Source: Dehalococcoidia bacterium (GTDB lineage Bacteria > Chloroflexota > Dehalococcoidia > Tepidiformales > Tepidiformaceae). From it: a stretch of 7,909 nucleotides of DNA. Below are positions 7,520 to 7,909 of this stretch, one piece after another; position 1 is the first letter of the stretch, and every line of letters begins with the position of its first letter. Made by a program: the position numbers and the translations under genes. The stretch spans positions 1 through 7,909 of the forward strand of contig JALOAP010000123.1 of assembly GCA_023228745.1 (NCBI GenBank), in the 5' to 3' direction. The notes beneath the pieces are model-generated. The model was not told where the DNA came from. It saw only the letters and a program-made list of their open reading frames with translations, and ran no database searches.

Positions 7520-7777
7520 ATGCGCAACGCGGAGTACCTCGAGATTCTAGATGCGGTATCCCTGTCCAGGCTTCGAAGGTTTGGGGTTGAGGTCGATTCT
7601 CCCGAAGTTGTGCTTGGAAGATATCTCTGGAACATGCACCTGGGCGAGGCGCTCTATCCGGTGCTGCAAGCCCTGGAAATTGCGTTGAGGAACCACGTGT
7701 CCTTGAGCGCTTCCCAGCCTAGACGCTGGATGTCCTGGCGAGGCCTCCGAGCCACATCCTTAGCTGCCAGCCACTGA
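7520..7777 (+). pseudogene. N-terminal stub of an Abi-family (abortive infection-like) protein
   Basis: The 85-residue reading starts MRNAEYLEIL and carries LSRLRRFGVEVDSPEVVLGR (15-34), then YLWNMHLGEALYPVLQALEI (35-54) and ALRNHV (55-60). This matches the N-terminal pattern of Abi/AbiD-F-like proteins (L-x-R-L-x-x-Y/F ... L-Y-x-W-N-x-x-L-x-x-A-L-Y-x-x-L-x-x-L-E-x-A-L-R-N). Those proteins are usually 200-300 residues, so most of the domain is missing. After RNHV the match stops and the frame runs through a CTGCCAGCCACTG-type spacer repeat to a stop at 7775. Just past RNHV another frame reads RVLERFPA before a stop, which hints at a frameshift followed by deletion. A GGGCGG about 9 bases upstream is a weak ribosome site. 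GC is lower than in neighbouring genes, which suggests transfer. A functional short protein cannot be excluded. Confidence 0.55.
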
Positions 7778-7794
7778 CAACCGGCCACTGGCGA
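7761..7794. repeat. Imperfect CCAGCCACTG / CCGGCCACTGG spacer repeat
   Basis: The run GCTGCCAGCCACTGACAACC is followed by GGCCACTGGCGAC. CCACTG recurs as CCAGCCACTG and CCGGCCACTGG about 15 bases apart. It resembles a decayed short tandem repeat and overlaps the 3' end of the Abi-like reading, supporting the idea that this end is not genuine coding sequence. Confidence 0.4.
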
Positions 7795-7806
7795 CGGGCA
7801 TGAAGA

Positions 7807-7855
7807 AAGGGCCGGTGGATGTGTGGAGCGGACACGACACCCAGCGCTGGCCCTT
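7807..7855 (-). terminator. Stem-loop near the right edge, possible minus-strand terminator
   Basis: AAGGGCC (7807-7813) pairs with GGCCCTT (7849-7855) around a 35-base loop that contains further short complementary stretches. On the minus strand the stem closes with GGCCCTTTCTTCATG, a T-rich tail. It could terminate a minus-strand gene entering from beyond 7909. The loop is long and no such gene is visible, so this is tentative. The remainder to 7909 holds no recognisable gene. Confidence 0.3.
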
Positions 7856-7909
7856 GTGCAATTTCTAGCATCCACTAAGTCGCGATGCAAGCGGTCTTAC
7901 CCAATCTTT

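Noticed and set aside
7800..7868. 22-codon plus-strand reading MKKGPVDVWSG... at the right edge
   Set aside because: It is very short, lies within a stem-loop, and has no convincing ribosome site or recognised family.

Overview
The window is a stretch of high-GC bacterial chromosome carrying ordinary metabolic genes in short, mostly single-gene transcription units. The genes are a 2-isopropylmalate synthase, a YhbW-like flavin monooxygenase, a FadE-type acyl-CoA dehydrogenase with an IGGGTSEIQ tail, a crotonase, a DUF1684 protein, a small 'low affinity iron permease' membrane protein and an alpha/beta hydrolase. The gene set, high GC, non-ATG starts and simple-repeat-like spacers fit Chloroflexota (for example Dehalococcoidia) or possibly Actinobacteria. 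No marker gene settles the taxon.

Layout: 1-492 (+) is the C-terminal part of an alpha/beta hydrolase. 620-1138 (+) is a DUF1684 protein, convergent with and overlapping by the shared bases CTAG a two-TM iron-permease-family protein at 1135-1557 (-). 1722-2519 (+) is a crotonase starting at TTG behind a clear Shine-Dalgarno. It runs toward an acyl-CoA dehydrogenase at 2611-3816 (-), and the two are separated by a perfect 16-bp-stem hairpin. 3817-4051 is a non-coding spacer with short repeats and two hairpins downstream of a small basic hypothetical protein at 4052-4249 (-). 4394-5377 (-) is the luciferase-like monooxygenase and 5489-7030 (-) is leuA. 7031-7519 is a long spacer with hairpins on the leuA side. 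7520-7777 (+) is the N-terminal stub of an Abi-family protein, and the last 130 bases hold no recognisable gene.

Functionally, the acyl-CoA dehydrogenase and crotonase suggest acyl-CoA oxidation or modification, and leuA supplies the first committed step of leucine synthesis. The remaining genes are unrelated housekeeping or accessory functions. I see no rRNA, tRNA, CRISPR array, complete mobile element or obvious new multi-gene system. The points most worth a second look are the broken Abi-family gene in the AT-richer right end, recurring GGTAGCCGG-type motifs in the spacers (one copy pair forming a 28-bp palindrome), the crotonase lacking both hydratase glutamates, the Gln in place of the second metal-site His in LeuA, and the long leuA leader.
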